Shown here: positions 1 through 8,331 of the stretch, in pieces
Position numbering within the stretch: the stretch's first letter is position 1
Layout of the letters: every line of letters begins with the position of its first letter
NCBI RefSeq assembly: GCF_900107375.1
Contig: NZ_FNPT01000005.1
Coordinates: forward strand, 62,001 to 126,000
Source of the DNA: Lysobacter sp. yr284
GTDB taxonomy: Bacteria > Pseudomonadota > Gammaproteobacteria > Xanthomonadales > Xanthomonadaceae
Reading direction: 5' to 3'
Length of the DNA stretch: 64,000 nt
Translations under genes and position numbers: made by a program
Notes under the pieces: model-generated
The model's database searches: none
What the model saw: only the letters and a program-made list of their open reading frames with translations
Told to the model about the DNA's origin: nothing

Positions 1-2
1 CC

Positions 3-344
3 TCGCCCTACGCCACCTTCGAAGCCTGGATCGAAACGGCCGAGCCCGACACCCTGGCCGCGCTGGCGCAGCGCGCGCATCGCGACCACGGCCAGGCCCA
101 GGACTGGACCGACAGCGTGCGCCACCTGTGCCGCGCCTGTTCGCTCGGCGACGCCGATGCCGACGCCGGCCATGACCACCCGCCGCTGCAGGCCTCCGCC
201 GACGGCGCCGGCGCGCGCTGGGTCGGCCTGGCCGCGCGCGAGGAAGCCGGCGCGCGCGCGATCCTGGACGATTGGCTTCACGCCCATCCGGCGGCGCGCC
301 TGCTGCAATGGCGCCTGGCCGTGCCGGCGGGCGCGGCGGACTGA
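3..344 (+). CDS. Unrecognised protein, C-terminal part (gene truncated by window edge)
   Basis: The frame is open from the first base of the window to a TGA at 342-344, giving at least 113 residues. It has no signal peptide or membrane segment in view. The visible part is rich in Ala, Asp and Arg, with two Cys (LCRAC) near residue 40 of the fragment. Third-position G/C bias fits the neighbouring genes, so it is probably real coding sequence. I do not recognise the family and the N-terminus lies outside the window. Confidence 0.5.
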   Translation, partial: SPYATFEAWIETAEPDTLAALAQRAHRDHGQAQDWTDSVRHLCRACSLGDADADAGHDHPPLQASADGAGARWVGLAAREEAGARAILDDWLHAHPAARLLQWRLAVPAGAAD

Positions 345-406
345 CGCCGACCGTCGAAGCCGCCGTGGCAGCGGCTACCATGGCGGCACTTCATGGAGAA
401 CCGCGC

Positions 407-823
407 ATGGCCCGTCACGGACGTTCCCTTTCGCTGCCGCGCCTGGCGTTGGCGTGCGCCGCCGTGCTGCTCGCCGGCCACGCCGCCGCGGCCGGCCCGA
501 AGCCGGAAACGCGCTGCGGCTGGTTCATCAACCCGACCCCGGGCAACGCCTGGCTGATCGACCCCGACGCGCAATGGACCGTGGGCTTGCAGGGCGGCCA
601 TCAGGCCGAAGGCCCGTGGCCGCAGCCGCCGTCGGAAAAAGAGTGGGTCAAGCACGAAGGCGACCCGCGCGGCTACGGCTACGGCTGCGCCTGCCTGAAA
701 GTCGTGACCGGTTTCGACCAAAGCATCGTCCGCATCCTCTCGGCCAAGGGCAAGCCGCTCGCGCAATGCCGCCGCGACCGCGCCCTGACCGCGCTGGAAC
801 CGGACTACAGTTCCGACCAATGA
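407..823 (+). CDS. DUF4087 family secreted protein
   Basis: 138 residues. The start is the ATG at 407, preceded by GGAG at 395-398; the open frame extends further upstream but that part is alanine-rich filler. An N-terminal signal peptide (RLALACAAVLLAGHAAAA) is followed by the DUF4087 pattern RCGWFINPTPGNAWLID, a GYGYGCACLKV core and a final AQCR. Paired cysteines suggest a disulfide-bonded periplasmic or exported protein. Its stop overlaps the start of the MscS gene (ATGA), so the two are probably co-transcribed. The family has no established function that I know of. Confidence 0.8.
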   Translation: MARHGRSLSLPRLALACAAVLLAGHAAAAGPKPETRCGWFINPTPGNAWLIDPDAQWTVGLQGGHQAEGPWPQPPSEKEWVKHEGDPRGYGYGCACLKVVTGFDQSIVRILSAKGKPLAQCRRDRALTALEPDYSSDQ

Positions 824-2076
824 CCGCCGCGCCCAAGCCGCCGCCGCTGGACCGCGACCCGGAGCTCGCCGAAGTCGTCTCCGACGCCATGGACGTGGTG
901 TCGAACCCGACCGACCTGCTGGTCACCCTGCTGGCGCTGACCCTCGCCGCCGCGGTCGGCGTGCTGGTCACGCGCACGCTCAAGCAACGCATCGGCCACC
1001 AGCGCCCGGTGCTGCTGACCCTGGTCGAGTACCTGTGCACGCCGGTGCTGACCCTGCTGACGCTGGGGGTGTTGAGCCTGTTCGGCGGCTCGTTCGGCAA
1101 TCCGCTGATCGGCCTGGCCGCGACCTTGCTGCTGCTGTTGCTGGTGATCCGGTTCTTCGGCATGGCCGTGGAACTGCTGTTCCGTCCGACCCTGCCGCTG
1201 AAGATCATGCTGCGCGCGGTGACCGTGGTGGCGTGGCTGGCGCTGGTGGTCGGGGTGTTCGTCGACCGCAGCCAGCCGCTGGCCAAGCTCTACGGCGCCA
1301 GCTTCAAGTTCGGCGGCATCAGCGTGTCCAGCCAGGGCCTGGTCGCCGGCCTGATCGGCGGCGTGGTGATCGCGATCGTCGCGCTGTGGGGCGACAAGAC
1401 CGTCGCCAAGCTGCTGCGCCGCAGCCGCACCCTGCAGCCGAACTACATCCTGGCGCTGTCGCGCATCTTCAGCGTGGCGATCTGGATCGCCGCGACCCTG
1501 GCGATCTTCGCCGCCAGCGACATCAACATCACCGCCCTGGCCGCGTTCGGCGGCGCGCTCGGCATCGGCCTGGGCCTGGGCCTGCAGAAGCTCGCGGCCA
1601 GCTACATCAGCGGCCTGATCGTGCTGTTCGAGCAATCGGTGCGGGTCGGCGACAACATCGTCAGCAACTCGGTGTCCGGCCGGGTCACCCGCATGACCGT
1701 GCGCTACACCATGATCCGCACCCGCGACGGGGTCGAAGCGATCGTGCCCAACGACCTGCTGACCAACAACGTCATCGTCAACCAGTCCTGGTCGGACCGG
1801 AACCTGCGCCTGGTCTGCGGCGTGCTGGTCAAGGGCGACACCGACCTGGAACGGGCGCGCGCGCTGTTCGTCGAGGCGATGAACGCGCAGGCCCGGGTGC
1901 TGCAGGAGCCGGCGCCGCACGTGTACATCACCGGCGTCAACGACAAGGGCATCCAGCTCGACGGGCACTTCTGGATCTCCGATCCGGAGAACGGCCAGAA
2001 CAACGTCGCCTCCGACATCTACGACGCGACGCTGGCCGCGTTCCGCCACAACGGGGTGCAGCTGGTCGCGCAATAG
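820..2076 (+). CDS. MscS-family mechanosensitive ion channel
   Basis: 418 residues. The ATG at 820 overlaps the preceding TGA (ATGA), which decides the start over the much longer open frame. There are about six N-terminal membrane segments between residues 25 and 235. The Gly/Ala-rich pore helix GALGIGLGLGLQKLAASY follows near 245, then the MscS beta domain (VRVGDNI...RYTMIRTRDG...VPN) and an alpha/beta C-terminus. This layout is that of the intermediate-size MscS-like channels of the inner membrane, which open under hypo-osmotic membrane tension. Extra N-terminal helices set it apart from the three-helix E. coli MscS. Confidence 0.9.
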   Translation: MTAAPKPPPLDRDPELAEVVSDAMDVVSNPTDLLVTLLALTLAAAVGVLVTRTLKQRIGHQRPVLLTLVEYLCTPVLTLLTLGVLSLFGGSFGNPLIGLAATLLLLLLVIRFFGMAVELLFRPTLPLKIMLRAVTVVAWLALVVGVFVDRSQPLAKLYGASFKFGGISVSSQGLVAGLIGGVVIAIVALWGDKTVAKLLRRSRTLQPNYILALSRIFSVAIWIAATLAIFAASDINITALAAFGGALGIGLGLGLQKLAASYISGLIVLFEQSVRVGDNIVSNSVSGRVTRMTVRYTMIRTRDGVEAIVPNDLLTNNVIVNQSWSDRNLRLVCGVLVKGDTDLERARALFVEAMNAQARVLQEPAPHVYITGVNDKGIQLDGHFWISDPENGQNNVASDIYDATLAAFRHNGVQLVAQ

Positions 2077-2146
2077 CGCCGGCCGGCGGGACGCAGCGTC
2101 CGCCGTACGTCCTGTCCGCACCGCCGCCGCGCAGTAGCATGGGCCG

Positions 2147-2542
2147 ATGACCGACACCGCTCACCCGCGCTTCTTCTGGCAGTTCCCGATGCAACTGGTC
2201 CGGCACGCGCGGCTGGACGAGTTCCTGCCCGACGACGGCCGCCTGCGGATCTTGTTCCTGTGGGGCAAGGACTGCCCGAACTGCGATATCGCCAAGGGCC
2301 AGATGCTGCTCGCGCAGGAGCGCTTGCGCTGGCCGGACGTGGACTGGCTGCACGACAACGTCTACGAGGACGCGGCCATGGGCACCCACTTCGGCCTGCA
2401 CGGGATCCCGGCGTTCCTGGTGTTCCGCGGCGCCAGGAAGCTCGGCCGGATCGGCCAATGGCCGGGCACCGAGGCCTTCGTCGCGGCGATCGAGAAGCTG
2501 CGCGCGGCCGATCCGGCGGCCGCGACACCACCGGCGGCCTGA
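2147..2542 (+). CDS. Thioredoxin-like protein
   Basis: 131 residues. It has the thioredoxin fold pattern: a redox pair C43-P-N-C46 in FLWGKDCPNCDIAK, then a cis-Pro segment HGIPAFLVFR near residue 88 and a C-terminal helix. The CPNC active site differs from the CGPC of canonical thioredoxin. There is no signal peptide, so it should act in the cytoplasm as a disulfide reductase or carrier. The ATG at 2147 is the first in frame, and the gene sits 70 bases after the MscS stop. The partner substrate cannot be told from the sequence. Confidence 0.8.
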   Translation: MTDTAHPRFFWQFPMQLVRHARLDEFLPDDGRLRILFLWGKDCPNCDIAKGQMLLAQERLRWPDVDWLHDNVYEDAAMGTHFGLHGIPAFLVFRGARKLGRIGQWPGTEAFVAAIEKLRAADPAAATPPAA

Positions 2543-2627
2543 GCGCGCACCGCCGCGCGGCCGCCGGCTTGGCGAGCGGCGCGAGCCGGCGCAGACTTCG
2601 GCTCCATCCCCTTCGCGCGCCGCCGCC

Positions 2628-3257
2628 ATGTTCGACGCCTCCACCCTCGCCGCCTACCTCATCGCCGCCGCCGTGCTGGTGTTCATTCCCGGCCCGGGCA
2701 CCGCCTGGATCGTCGCCCAGAGCGCCGCCGGCGGCACCGCGCGCGGCATCCAGGCCGCGTTCGGGCTGGAAACGGCGACCCTGATCCACGCCCTCGCCGC
2801 CGGCCTGGGCCTGTCGGCGCTGCTGGCGACCTCGGCGCTGGCGTTCGAAGTCCTCAAGTACGCCGGCGCCGCGTATCTGGTCTGGCTCGGCATCAAGGCC
2901 TGGCGCGGCGGCCCGGCGGCGACGGCGCAGGCCGGCGACGCGCCGCCGCCGGCGCGGATTTCCGCACGCCAGGTCTATTTGCGCTCGGTCATGACCGGCG
3001 TGCTCAATCCCAAGGTGGCGCTGTTCTTCCTCGCCTTCCTGCCGCAGTTCGTGCATCCCGAACGCGGCATGGTGTGGCTGCAGTTCCTGGTCCTGGGCGC
3101 GTTGCTGTCGCTGATCGGATTGAGCAACAGCCTGATCCTGAGCTTCGCCGTCGGCCGTTTCGGCCGCCGCTTCGGCGGCGGCGGGCGCTGGAAGGAGCGC
3201 CTGACCGGCAGCGTGTTCATCGCCCTGGGCCTGCGCCTGGCGGTGCAGCAGCGCTGA
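2628..3257 (+). CDS. LysE/RhtB family amino-acid exporter
   Basis: 209 residues with six hydrophobic segments and the LysE family landmarks: an N-terminal LVFIPGPGTAWIVAQSAAGG region, a central SVMTGVLNPKVALFFLAFLPQF loop-helix (family core, residues about 122-143) and a hydrophobic C-terminal hairpin. These inner-membrane proteins export amino acids or their analogues, with homoserine/threonine or lysine/arginine as typical substrates. The substrate here is unknown. Start is the ATG at 2628. It lies alone between a thioredoxin gene and a DUF533 gene on the same strand. Confidence 0.85.
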   Translation: MFDASTLAAYLIAAAVLVFIPGPGTAWIVAQSAAGGTARGIQAAFGLETATLIHALAAGLGLSALLATSALAFEVLKYAGAAYLVWLGIKAWRGGPAATAQAGDAPPPARISARQVYLRSVMTGVLNPKVALFFLAFLPQFVHPERGMVWLQFLVLGALLSLIGLSNSLILSFAVGRFGRRFGGGGRWKERLTGSVFIALGLRLAVQQR

Positions 3258-3413
3258 GCGGCGCGCGCGTCGGCGCCGTTACGACCGGTCGTGCGGATCG
3301 GACCTGCTTGAACCGGGCCTTTACGCAGCCGTGCCGCCGGATGCGCGCGGCTTGAACCGGCGCCGGCGCAACCACAGGTCGGGATATCACGACCTCGCAC
3401 CGGAGCGCCGCGC

Positions 3414-4145
3414 ATGAAGACCCAAGGCTTTCTCGACCAGTTGCTCAAGACCGCGCAGAACAGCCTGGGCGGCGGCGGCCTGGGCGACCTGCTCGGCGGC
3501 GGCAAGCCGCTGGCGCGGACCGAGCCGCAACGCGGCCACGAACGGCGCGAGGACGAAAAGCGCGGCCTGCTCAACGCCGACTTCGGCAAGGGCGCCCTGA
3601 CCGGCGGCGCGCTCGGCCTGCTGCTGGGCAACAAGAAACTGCGCAAGCACGCCGGCAAGTTCGCCCTCGCCGGCGGCGTGGCCGCGGTCGGCGTGCTCGC
3701 CTACAAGGCCTACGGCGACTACAAGCGCCAGCAGGAAGGCCCCGGCGCCGCGGAACCGCGCACCGTCGACCGCCTGCCGCCGCCGCAGGCCGAACAGCAC
3801 AGCCGCGCGATCCTGCAGGCGCTGGTCGCCGCGTCCAAGGCCGACGGCCACATCGACGCGCGCGAACGCGAGGCGATCGAAGGCGAGTTCGTGCGCATCG
3901 ACGGCGACGCGCAGCTGCGCACGTGGCTGCACGCGGAACTGGAAAAACCGCTGGACCCGGCCGACGTGGCGCGCGCCGCCGAGACCCCGGAGATCGGCGC
4001 GGAGATGTACCTGGCCAGCCTGCTGGCGGCGGACGAACAGAACTTCATGGAACGCGCCTACCTCGACGAACTGGCGCGCCAGCTCAAGATCGACGACGCG
4101 CTCAAGGCGCGGCTGGAGCAACAGCTGCGCGACGCGCAGGGCTGA
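3414..4145 (+). CDS. DUF533/TerB-like tellurite-resistance family protein (YebE type)
   Basis: 243 residues. The Gly-rich N-terminus (SLGGGGLGDLLGGGK) is followed by a hydrophobic Gly/Ala segment at about 58-102 (LTGGALGLLLG...LAGGVAAVGVLAYKAY). The C-terminal half is helical and acidic with the TerB-like pattern (ALVAASKADGHIDAREREAI), in which Asp residues could bind metal. This is the E. coli YebE architecture, an inner-membrane-associated protein of unclear role often induced by envelope stress. Start is the ATG at 3414; a GC-rich hairpin follows the stop. Confidence 0.8.
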   Translation: MKTQGFLDQLLKTAQNSLGGGGLGDLLGGGKPLARTEPQRGHERREDEKRGLLNADFGKGALTGGALGLLLGNKKLRKHAGKFALAGGVAAVGVLAYKAYGDYKRQQEGPGAAEPRTVDRLPPPQAEQHSRAILQALVAASKADGHIDAREREAIEGEFVRIDGDAQLRTWLHAELEKPLDPADVARAAETPEIGAEMYLASLLAADEQNFMERAYLDELARQLKIDDALKARLEQQLRDAQG

Positions 4146-4150
4146 GCGCC

Positions 4151-4177
4151 GCGGGCGTCCGCCTTCGCGACGCCCGC
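4151..4177 (+). terminator. Hairpin just after the DUF533 gene
   Basis: A perfect 9-bp inverted repeat, GCGGGCGTC (4151-4159) and GACGCCCGC (4169-4177), begins 5 bases after the stop codon. There is no T-run after it, so it is at best a weak or Rho-assisted terminator, or an mRNA 3'-end stabiliser. Confidence 0.35.
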
Positions 4178-4265
4178 CACGCTCCGTCGCCCGCGCAGTC
4201 GCCACCGGCCGAGGCAACCGCTAGCATCGCCGACGCGCCGCCCGGCGCGCCTGCGGACCGACGCC

Positions 4266-4796
4266 ATGCGATTGCTGATTCCCGCCCTGCTCGCGCTGAC
4301 CTTCGTCGGCTGCTCCTGCCAGCGCAGCGCCGACGACGACGGCGACAACGGCCGCACCCCGCCGGCCCAGGCGCCGGCAGCGCAAGCCGCCGCCACGCCC
4401 AGCGCCGCGCAGCTGCGCGCCCAGGCGCTGGAACAGCGGCGCCTGCAGGCCTACAACGACGCCGTCGGCACCCTGCACCTTTACCTGCAACGCGTCGGCG
4501 CCGGCGATCGCGACGCCGCCGACAAGTTCTGGGGCTACCAGCGCATGCCGCGCAGCAGCGAGGAAGGCGGCCTGCGCGCGCTCAGCAACCTGCGCGGGCT
4601 GCGCATCGAGAACCGGACGCCGGAGCCGCTGGACCGCGAACCGGTACCGGAACTGCTGCGCATTCCGGTCGAATTGCGCGCGACCCTGGAGAACGGCGAG
4701 AACCGTCGCTACACGGGCTGGTATCGCCTGCGCCGCAACCAGGTCGAACAACGCTGGGAGCTGACCGGTGTGCTGATAACGGCGAAGTTGCAGTAA
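4266..4796 (+). CDS. Lipoprotein with NTF2-like C-terminal region
   Basis: 176 residues. A signal peptide with lipobox (LALTFVGC, Cys16) is followed by an acidic, then Pro/Ala/Gln-rich linker to about residue 60. The globular C-terminal domain (about 60-176) ends in RRYTGWYRLRRNQVEQRWEL. The C-terminal domain matches in pattern that of the lipoprotein at 5175-5936 (an inner helix pair, then two strands with rRY.G.Y.LRR), so the two look like paralogues. It would be anchored to an inner face of the envelope. Function unknown; a DUF4878-like or NTF2-like fold is my inference. Confidence 0.7.
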   Translation: MRLLIPALLALTFVGCSCQRSADDDGDNGRTPPAQAPAAQAAATPSAAQLRAQALEQRRLQAYNDAVGTLHLYLQRVGAGDRDAADKFWGYQRMPRSSEEGGLRALSNLRGLRIENRTPEPLDREPVPELLRIPVELRATLENGENRRYTGWYRLRRNQVEQRWELTGVLITAKLQ

Positions 4797-4920
4797 ACGC
4801 GAGTTCCGCGGCGAACGCGCGTCCCGCGATCGCGCCTCGCCAGGCGGATCGCAGCAGCGGTTGCGCCCTGCGCGAACTCACTGCACGCCCATGGCCGGAT
4901 CGCAGCCGCGGCAGCCTCCC

Positions 4921-4948
4921 TGTAGGAGCGGCGCAAGCCGCGACCGCG
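4921..4948 (+). repeat. REP-like repeat, family A, single copy, in gene-free 4797-5174
   Basis: A 28-base unit starting TGTAGGAGCGGCGCAAGC and ending GCGACCGCG, of the family repeated many times in this window. It is the only structured item I can see in the 378-base gap between two lipoprotein genes. The rest of the gap is GC-rich with no convincing open frame, promoter or terminator. Confidence 0.75.
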
Positions 4949-5174
4949 CCCCTACCCGCCCGCGCGCGCATCCGCACCTGCGCACACCCGACCCCGCGCC
5001 GCGCCCTGAAGCGCAAAGCGCACCCGCCGATCCCGCACCGCTGAACCCACGCTGCGCACCGAGCCGCCGCGGCGGCGGACCGCCAACGCGCGAACGCCGC
5101 AGCCCGCCGGCGCGGCTTACACTGGCCGACTCGCGCCGCCATCGCGGCGCGCCCCGGATGTCCAGGATTCCGCC

Positions 5175-5936
5175 ATGCGCCTTTCGCCCGTGTTCGCCCT
5201 GTTGACCGCCGCCGCGCTGGCGGCCGCGCTCGCCGCCTGCGGCGGCAAGGACGCCGCCGCGGGCGGCGACGGCACGGCCGCGGGCGAGGCCGCCGCGCTG
5301 CCGGTGCCCGAAGGCGGCGGCCGCGGCGGCATCACCGGCATGCCCGAAGCCGGCCAGCCCGGCCCGGCCGGCGCCCCGGTCGCCGAGGCGCAACTGGACG
5401 AGAACGGCAACCCGTTGCCGCCGGCCGATCCCGCCGCGCTGCCGGCCGATCCCGCCGCCGTCGCCGCGACCGATCCGGCCGTGCCGGTGCCGGCCAGCGC
5501 CGACCCCGCCAACGCCGATGCCGCCGCGGCCGGCAATCCGCCCGCCGACGGCGCCGCCACCGAACCCACCGCCGAGGACGCCGGCGCCGTGGTCCGCGAT
5601 TACTACGCCGCGATCAACAGCCGCAACTACGGCCGCGCCTACGCGCTGTGGTCCGACGGCGGCCGCGCCAGCGGCCAGGACGCGCAACAGTTCGCCAACG
5701 GTTTCGCTCAGACCGCCGGGGTGAGCGTGGAACTGGCGCCGGCGGGCCGGGTCGACGCGGGCGCCGGCCAGCGCCATATCGAAGTGCCGGTCTCGATCAC
5801 CGCCACCCAGCGCGACGGCAGCCAGCGCCGCTACGTCGGCGGCTACACCCTGCGCCGCACCGTGGTCGACGGCGCCAGCGCCGAACAGCGCGCCTGGCGC
5901 ATCGCCAGCGCCGACATCCGCGAGCTTAAGCCGTGA
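5175..5936 (+). CDS. Lipoprotein with low-complexity linker and NTF2-like domain
   Basis: 253 residues. The signal peptide and lipobox (LAAALAACG, Cys18) are followed by a long Ala/Pro/Asp/Gly linker to about residue 130, with a repeated ADPAALPADPAA-type unit. The C-terminal domain runs about 133-253 (VRDYYAAINSRNYGRAYALW...RRYVGGYTLRR...AWRIASADI), which has the look of an NTF2-like/DUF4878 fold. Start is the ATG at 5175. Its stop overlaps the GTG of the next lipoprotein (GTGA), so the two are translationally coupled. It resembles the lipoprotein at 4266-4796, implying duplication. Confidence 0.75.
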   Translation: MRLSPVFALLTAAALAAALAACGGKDAAAGGDGTAAGEAAALPVPEGGGRGGITGMPEAGQPGPAGAPVAEAQLDENGNPLPPADPAALPADPAAVAATDPAVPVPASADPANADAAAAGNPPADGAATEPTAEDAGAVVRDYYAAINSRNYGRAYALWSDGGRASGQDAQQFANGFAQTAGVSVELAPAGRVDAGAGQRHIEVPVSITATQRDGSQRRYVGGYTLRRTVVDGASAEQRAWRIASADIRELKP

Positions 5937-6679
5937 GCGCGACCCGCCTCGCCGCCACGCTGGCGTTCGCCGCGGCCCTGGCCGGTTGCCAGCGCGAGGC
6001 GGCGGCGCCCGCGGCCACCGCAGCGGCCGCGAACAAGCCCGCTGCGACCGCCGCGACGGCACCGGCAACGACGACCGCGTCGAACGACGCGACCGCGCGG
6101 CCCGCGCTCGCGCCGGTGAGCGACTACGTGCTGCCCGGCGCGCTCGCGCCCGATCTTGGCGTCGAACAGCTGCGCCAGTTGTTCGGCGCCGACAACGTCG
6201 CCATCGACGAGCACCTGCCCGGCGCGGAAGGCGAGGAATTCCGCGGCGTGCGCCTGTTCGACGGCGACCCGACCCGGCGCGCGCGCGTCTATTTCCAGGA
6301 CAGCGAGAAACTGCGCGGCCTGTCGATCGTCGTCGTCGACGAACCGCGCAGCCGCTGGCGCCTGGACAACGGTTTGAAGATGGGCCTGAAGCTGAGCGAA
6401 CTGGCGCGCCTCAACGGCAAGCCGCTGCGCTTCTTCGGCCTGGACTGGGACTACGGCGGGATCGTTTCCGACTGGAACGGCGGCGCGCTCGCGCCGAAGG
6501 ACGGCGATCCGGTGCGGCGCAACGCGCGCCTGGGCCTGGCCGAGGACGCACCCACGCAAGCCAAGGTGCCGGCCGGCGACGGCGAGTTCTCCAGCGACGA
6601 CAAGCGCTACCCCCAGCAAGGCGCGTTGCTGCAAGTCGGCGAGTTGAGCGTGTCCTTCCCCGGCGAGGACGATCTTTGA
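5933..6679 (+). CDS. Lipoprotein of unknown function
   Basis: 248 residues, starting with GTG at 5933 inside the previous stop codon. It has a short signal peptide with lipobox (FAAALAGC, Cys19), a 35-residue Ala/Thr-rich linker and a globular domain from about 60 (VLPGALAPDLGVEQLRQLFGADNV...). That domain has Trp/Tyr/Gly pairs (FGLDWDYGGIVSDWNGG) and an acidic end. I do not recognise the family by name, though similar predicted lipoproteins are common in Xanthomonadaceae. Coupling to the NTF2-like lipoprotein suggests a shared envelope role. Confidence 0.7.
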   Translation: MSATRLAATLAFAAALAGCQREAAAPAATAAAANKPAATAATAPATTTASNDATARPALAPVSDYVLPGALAPDLGVEQLRQLFGADNVAIDEHLPGAEGEEFRGVRLFDGDPTRRARVYFQDSEKLRGLSIVVVDEPRSRWRLDNGLKMGLKLSELARLNGKPLRFFGLDWDYGGIVSDWNGGALAPKDGDPVRRNARLGLAEDAPTQAKVPAGDGEFSSDDKRYPQQGALLQVGELSVSFPGEDDL

Positions 6680-6695
6680 CGCCGCGGCCGCACGC

Positions 6696-7151
6696 ATGAG
6701 CGCCGCGCCGCGGATCGTGCTCGACAGCAACGTCTGCCTGGACCTGTTCGCGTTCGCCGACCCGGCGGTGGCGCCGTTGCTGCAGGCGCTGCGCAGCGGC
6801 GCGGTGACCGCGGTCACCGACGCGCCCTGCCGCGAAGAATGGCAGCGCATCCTCGACTATCCCCAGCTCCGGCTCGATCCGGCGGCGCGCGCGCGCTGCC
6901 TGCGCGAGTACGACGAATTGCTGCGGCCGTTCGCGCACGCTGGCGAAGGCGAAACCAAGCTGCCGCGCTGCGCCGATCCGGACGACCAGAAGTTCCTGGA
7001 ACTGGCCCATGCCGCGGGCGCGCGCTGGTTGCTCAGCCGCGACCACGCCCTGGTGGTGCTGGGGCGGCGCACCGCGCGGGCCGGCTGGTTCGAGATCATG
7101 ACGCCGCGGACCTGGGTGGCGCTGGAGGCGTGGCGTTCGCGCAGGGATTGA
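6696..7151 (+). CDS. PIN-domain protein, putative toxin-family nuclease (COG1569-like)
   Basis: 151 residues forming a whole PIN domain. The conserved acidic positions are visible: Asp in IVLDSNVCLD near residue 9, Glu in PCREEWQRIL near 47, Asp in ADPDDQKFLELA near 98 and Asp in LLSRDHALVVLG near 116. PIN domains are Mg-dependent RNases, often the toxin of VapBC-like pairs. No short antitoxin gene lies directly upstream or downstream; the gene follows a lipoprotein by 16 bases. A solitary toxin-family nuclease or an RNA-processing role are both possible. Confidence 0.8.
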   Translation: MSAAPRIVLDSNVCLDLFAFADPAVAPLLQALRSGAVTAVTDAPCREEWQRILDYPQLRLDPAARARCLREYDELLRPFAHAGEGETKLPRCADPDDQKFLELAHAAGARWLLSRDHALVVLGRRTARAGWFEIMTPRTWVALEAWRSRRD

Positions 7152-7157
7152 TCGCGG

Positions 7158-7301
7158 CCTGAGACAAAAGCGTCGGGCCTGAAGACCCTCCCACGACAGC
7201 CGGCTGCGGCCGAAGGCGCAGGCCCGTGTGGCAGCGCTCTTAGACCCGATGCGCCCTGCTTTTGTGGGAGGGCCTTCAGGCCCGATGCTTTCGTCTCAGA
7301 T
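7158..7301. repeat. Inverted pair of family-B repeats
   Basis: Two copies of the unit containing TCGGGCCTGAAG[A/G]CCCTCCCA face each other: 7158-7194 on the plus strand and 7264-7301 on the minus strand. The matching arms extend to about 37 bases, including a CTGAGAC(A/G)AAAGC flank, with some 70 bases between. The pair fills the gap between the PIN-domain gene and the AraC-type regulator and could fold into a large mRNA hairpin. Confidence 0.8.
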
Positions 7302-7338
7302 CGCCGCGCCCCCCAAACCCACATGCCATACTCGCCCC

Positions 7339-8163
7339 ATGCAAGGCGTGCCCGCCCGCTTCGACGCCACCTCCGACGCCGCCCAGTTCCGGCAGGTCGC
7401 GCATCGTCCGGGGGTCGAGCTCTACCGCGCCCACATCGTCCGCCACTCCTTCGACCCGCACACCCACGAGGCCTACGGCCTGGGCGCGATCGAATCGGGC
7501 GTGGAGCGTTTCCGTTACCGCGGCAGCGACCACCTCGCTCCGCCGGACTCGCTGGTGCTGATGAATCCGGACGTGCTGCACACCGGCCACGCGGTCACCG
7601 CCGAGGGCTGGCGCTACCGGATGATCTACGTCGAACCCGAGGCCGCCGCGCGGATCACCGGCGAGCAAGGCTGGTGGTTCGACGACGCGGTGCGCCACGA
7701 TCCGGCGCGCGCCCGCCGGGTCACCGCGCGCCTGGATGCGCTGTGGCATGCGCGCGAACCGCTCGCGTTCGACAGCCATCTGCACGCCTTGCTCGACGAA
7801 TTCCGCGACCACGCGCGGATGCCGCGGCGGGCGCGGCCGGAAGCGCCCAAGCGCTTCGCCCCGGTGCTGGACTACCTGCGCGCGCAACTGGCCGAGCGGG
7901 TGACCCTGGAAGAACTGGCCGCGGTCGCCGAGCTGAGCCCGTTCCACTTCCTGCGCCAGTTCCGCGCGCAGTATCACGTCACCCCGCAACAGATGCTGAT
8001 GGCGCTGCGCCTGTACGAGGCCAAGCGCCTGCTCGCCGCGGGCCTGCCTGCGGCGCGCATCGCCGCGGAGACCGGGTTGACCGACCAGGCCCACTTCACC
8101 CGCGCGTTCCAGCGTCGCTACGGGATCACCCCGGCGCGCTATCAGAAGCAGCTGCGCGGCTGA
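7339..8163 (+). CDS. AraC-family transcriptional regulator
   Basis: 274 residues. The N-terminal cupin-like effector domain (about 15-150) has an HSFDPHTHEAYGLG motif and the PDSLVLMNPDVLHTG strand typical of AraC_binding sensors. The C-terminal tandem helix-turn-helix domain (about 172-274) has LEELAAVAELSPFHFLRQF, a second HTH at ARIAAETGLTDQAHFTRAF, and the family end RRYGITPARYQ. The start is taken at the ATG at 7339 because the upstream frame runs through the repeat. It precedes a DMT exporter on the same strand, and in this class such a regulator often controls its neighbouring transporter. Confidence 0.9.
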   Translation: MQGVPARFDATSDAAQFRQVAHRPGVELYRAHIVRHSFDPHTHEAYGLGAIESGVERFRYRGSDHLAPPDSLVLMNPDVLHTGHAVTAEGWRYRMIYVEPEAAARITGEQGWWFDDAVRHDPARARRVTARLDALWHAREPLAFDSHLHALLDEFRDHARMPRRARPEAPKRFAPVLDYLRAQLAERVTLEELAAVAELSPFHFLRQFRAQYHVTPQQMLMALRLYEAKRLLAAGLPAARIAAETGLTDQAHFTRAFQRRYGITPARYQKQLRG

Positions 8164-8331
8164 GCCGATAGTCCGCGGTAAGCGCGGCGCGGGCTGCGAC
8201 TGCGAAACCGCGCTTGCGGCGCGATCGTGCGAGCCCTCGGTCGCGGCTCGCGCCGCACCTGCAGGGGCCCTTCGCGCCGGACCGCAATCTGGTACAAGAC
8301 GCCGCCCGCCGCGCCGCGCCATCCTGCGGCC

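Noticed and set aside
6696-7151. A VapBC-like toxin-antitoxin pair at the PIN-domain gene
   Set aside because: No antitoxin-size gene with an AbrB, RHH or Phd-like motif lies next to it; upstream is a lipoprotein and downstream a repeat pair.
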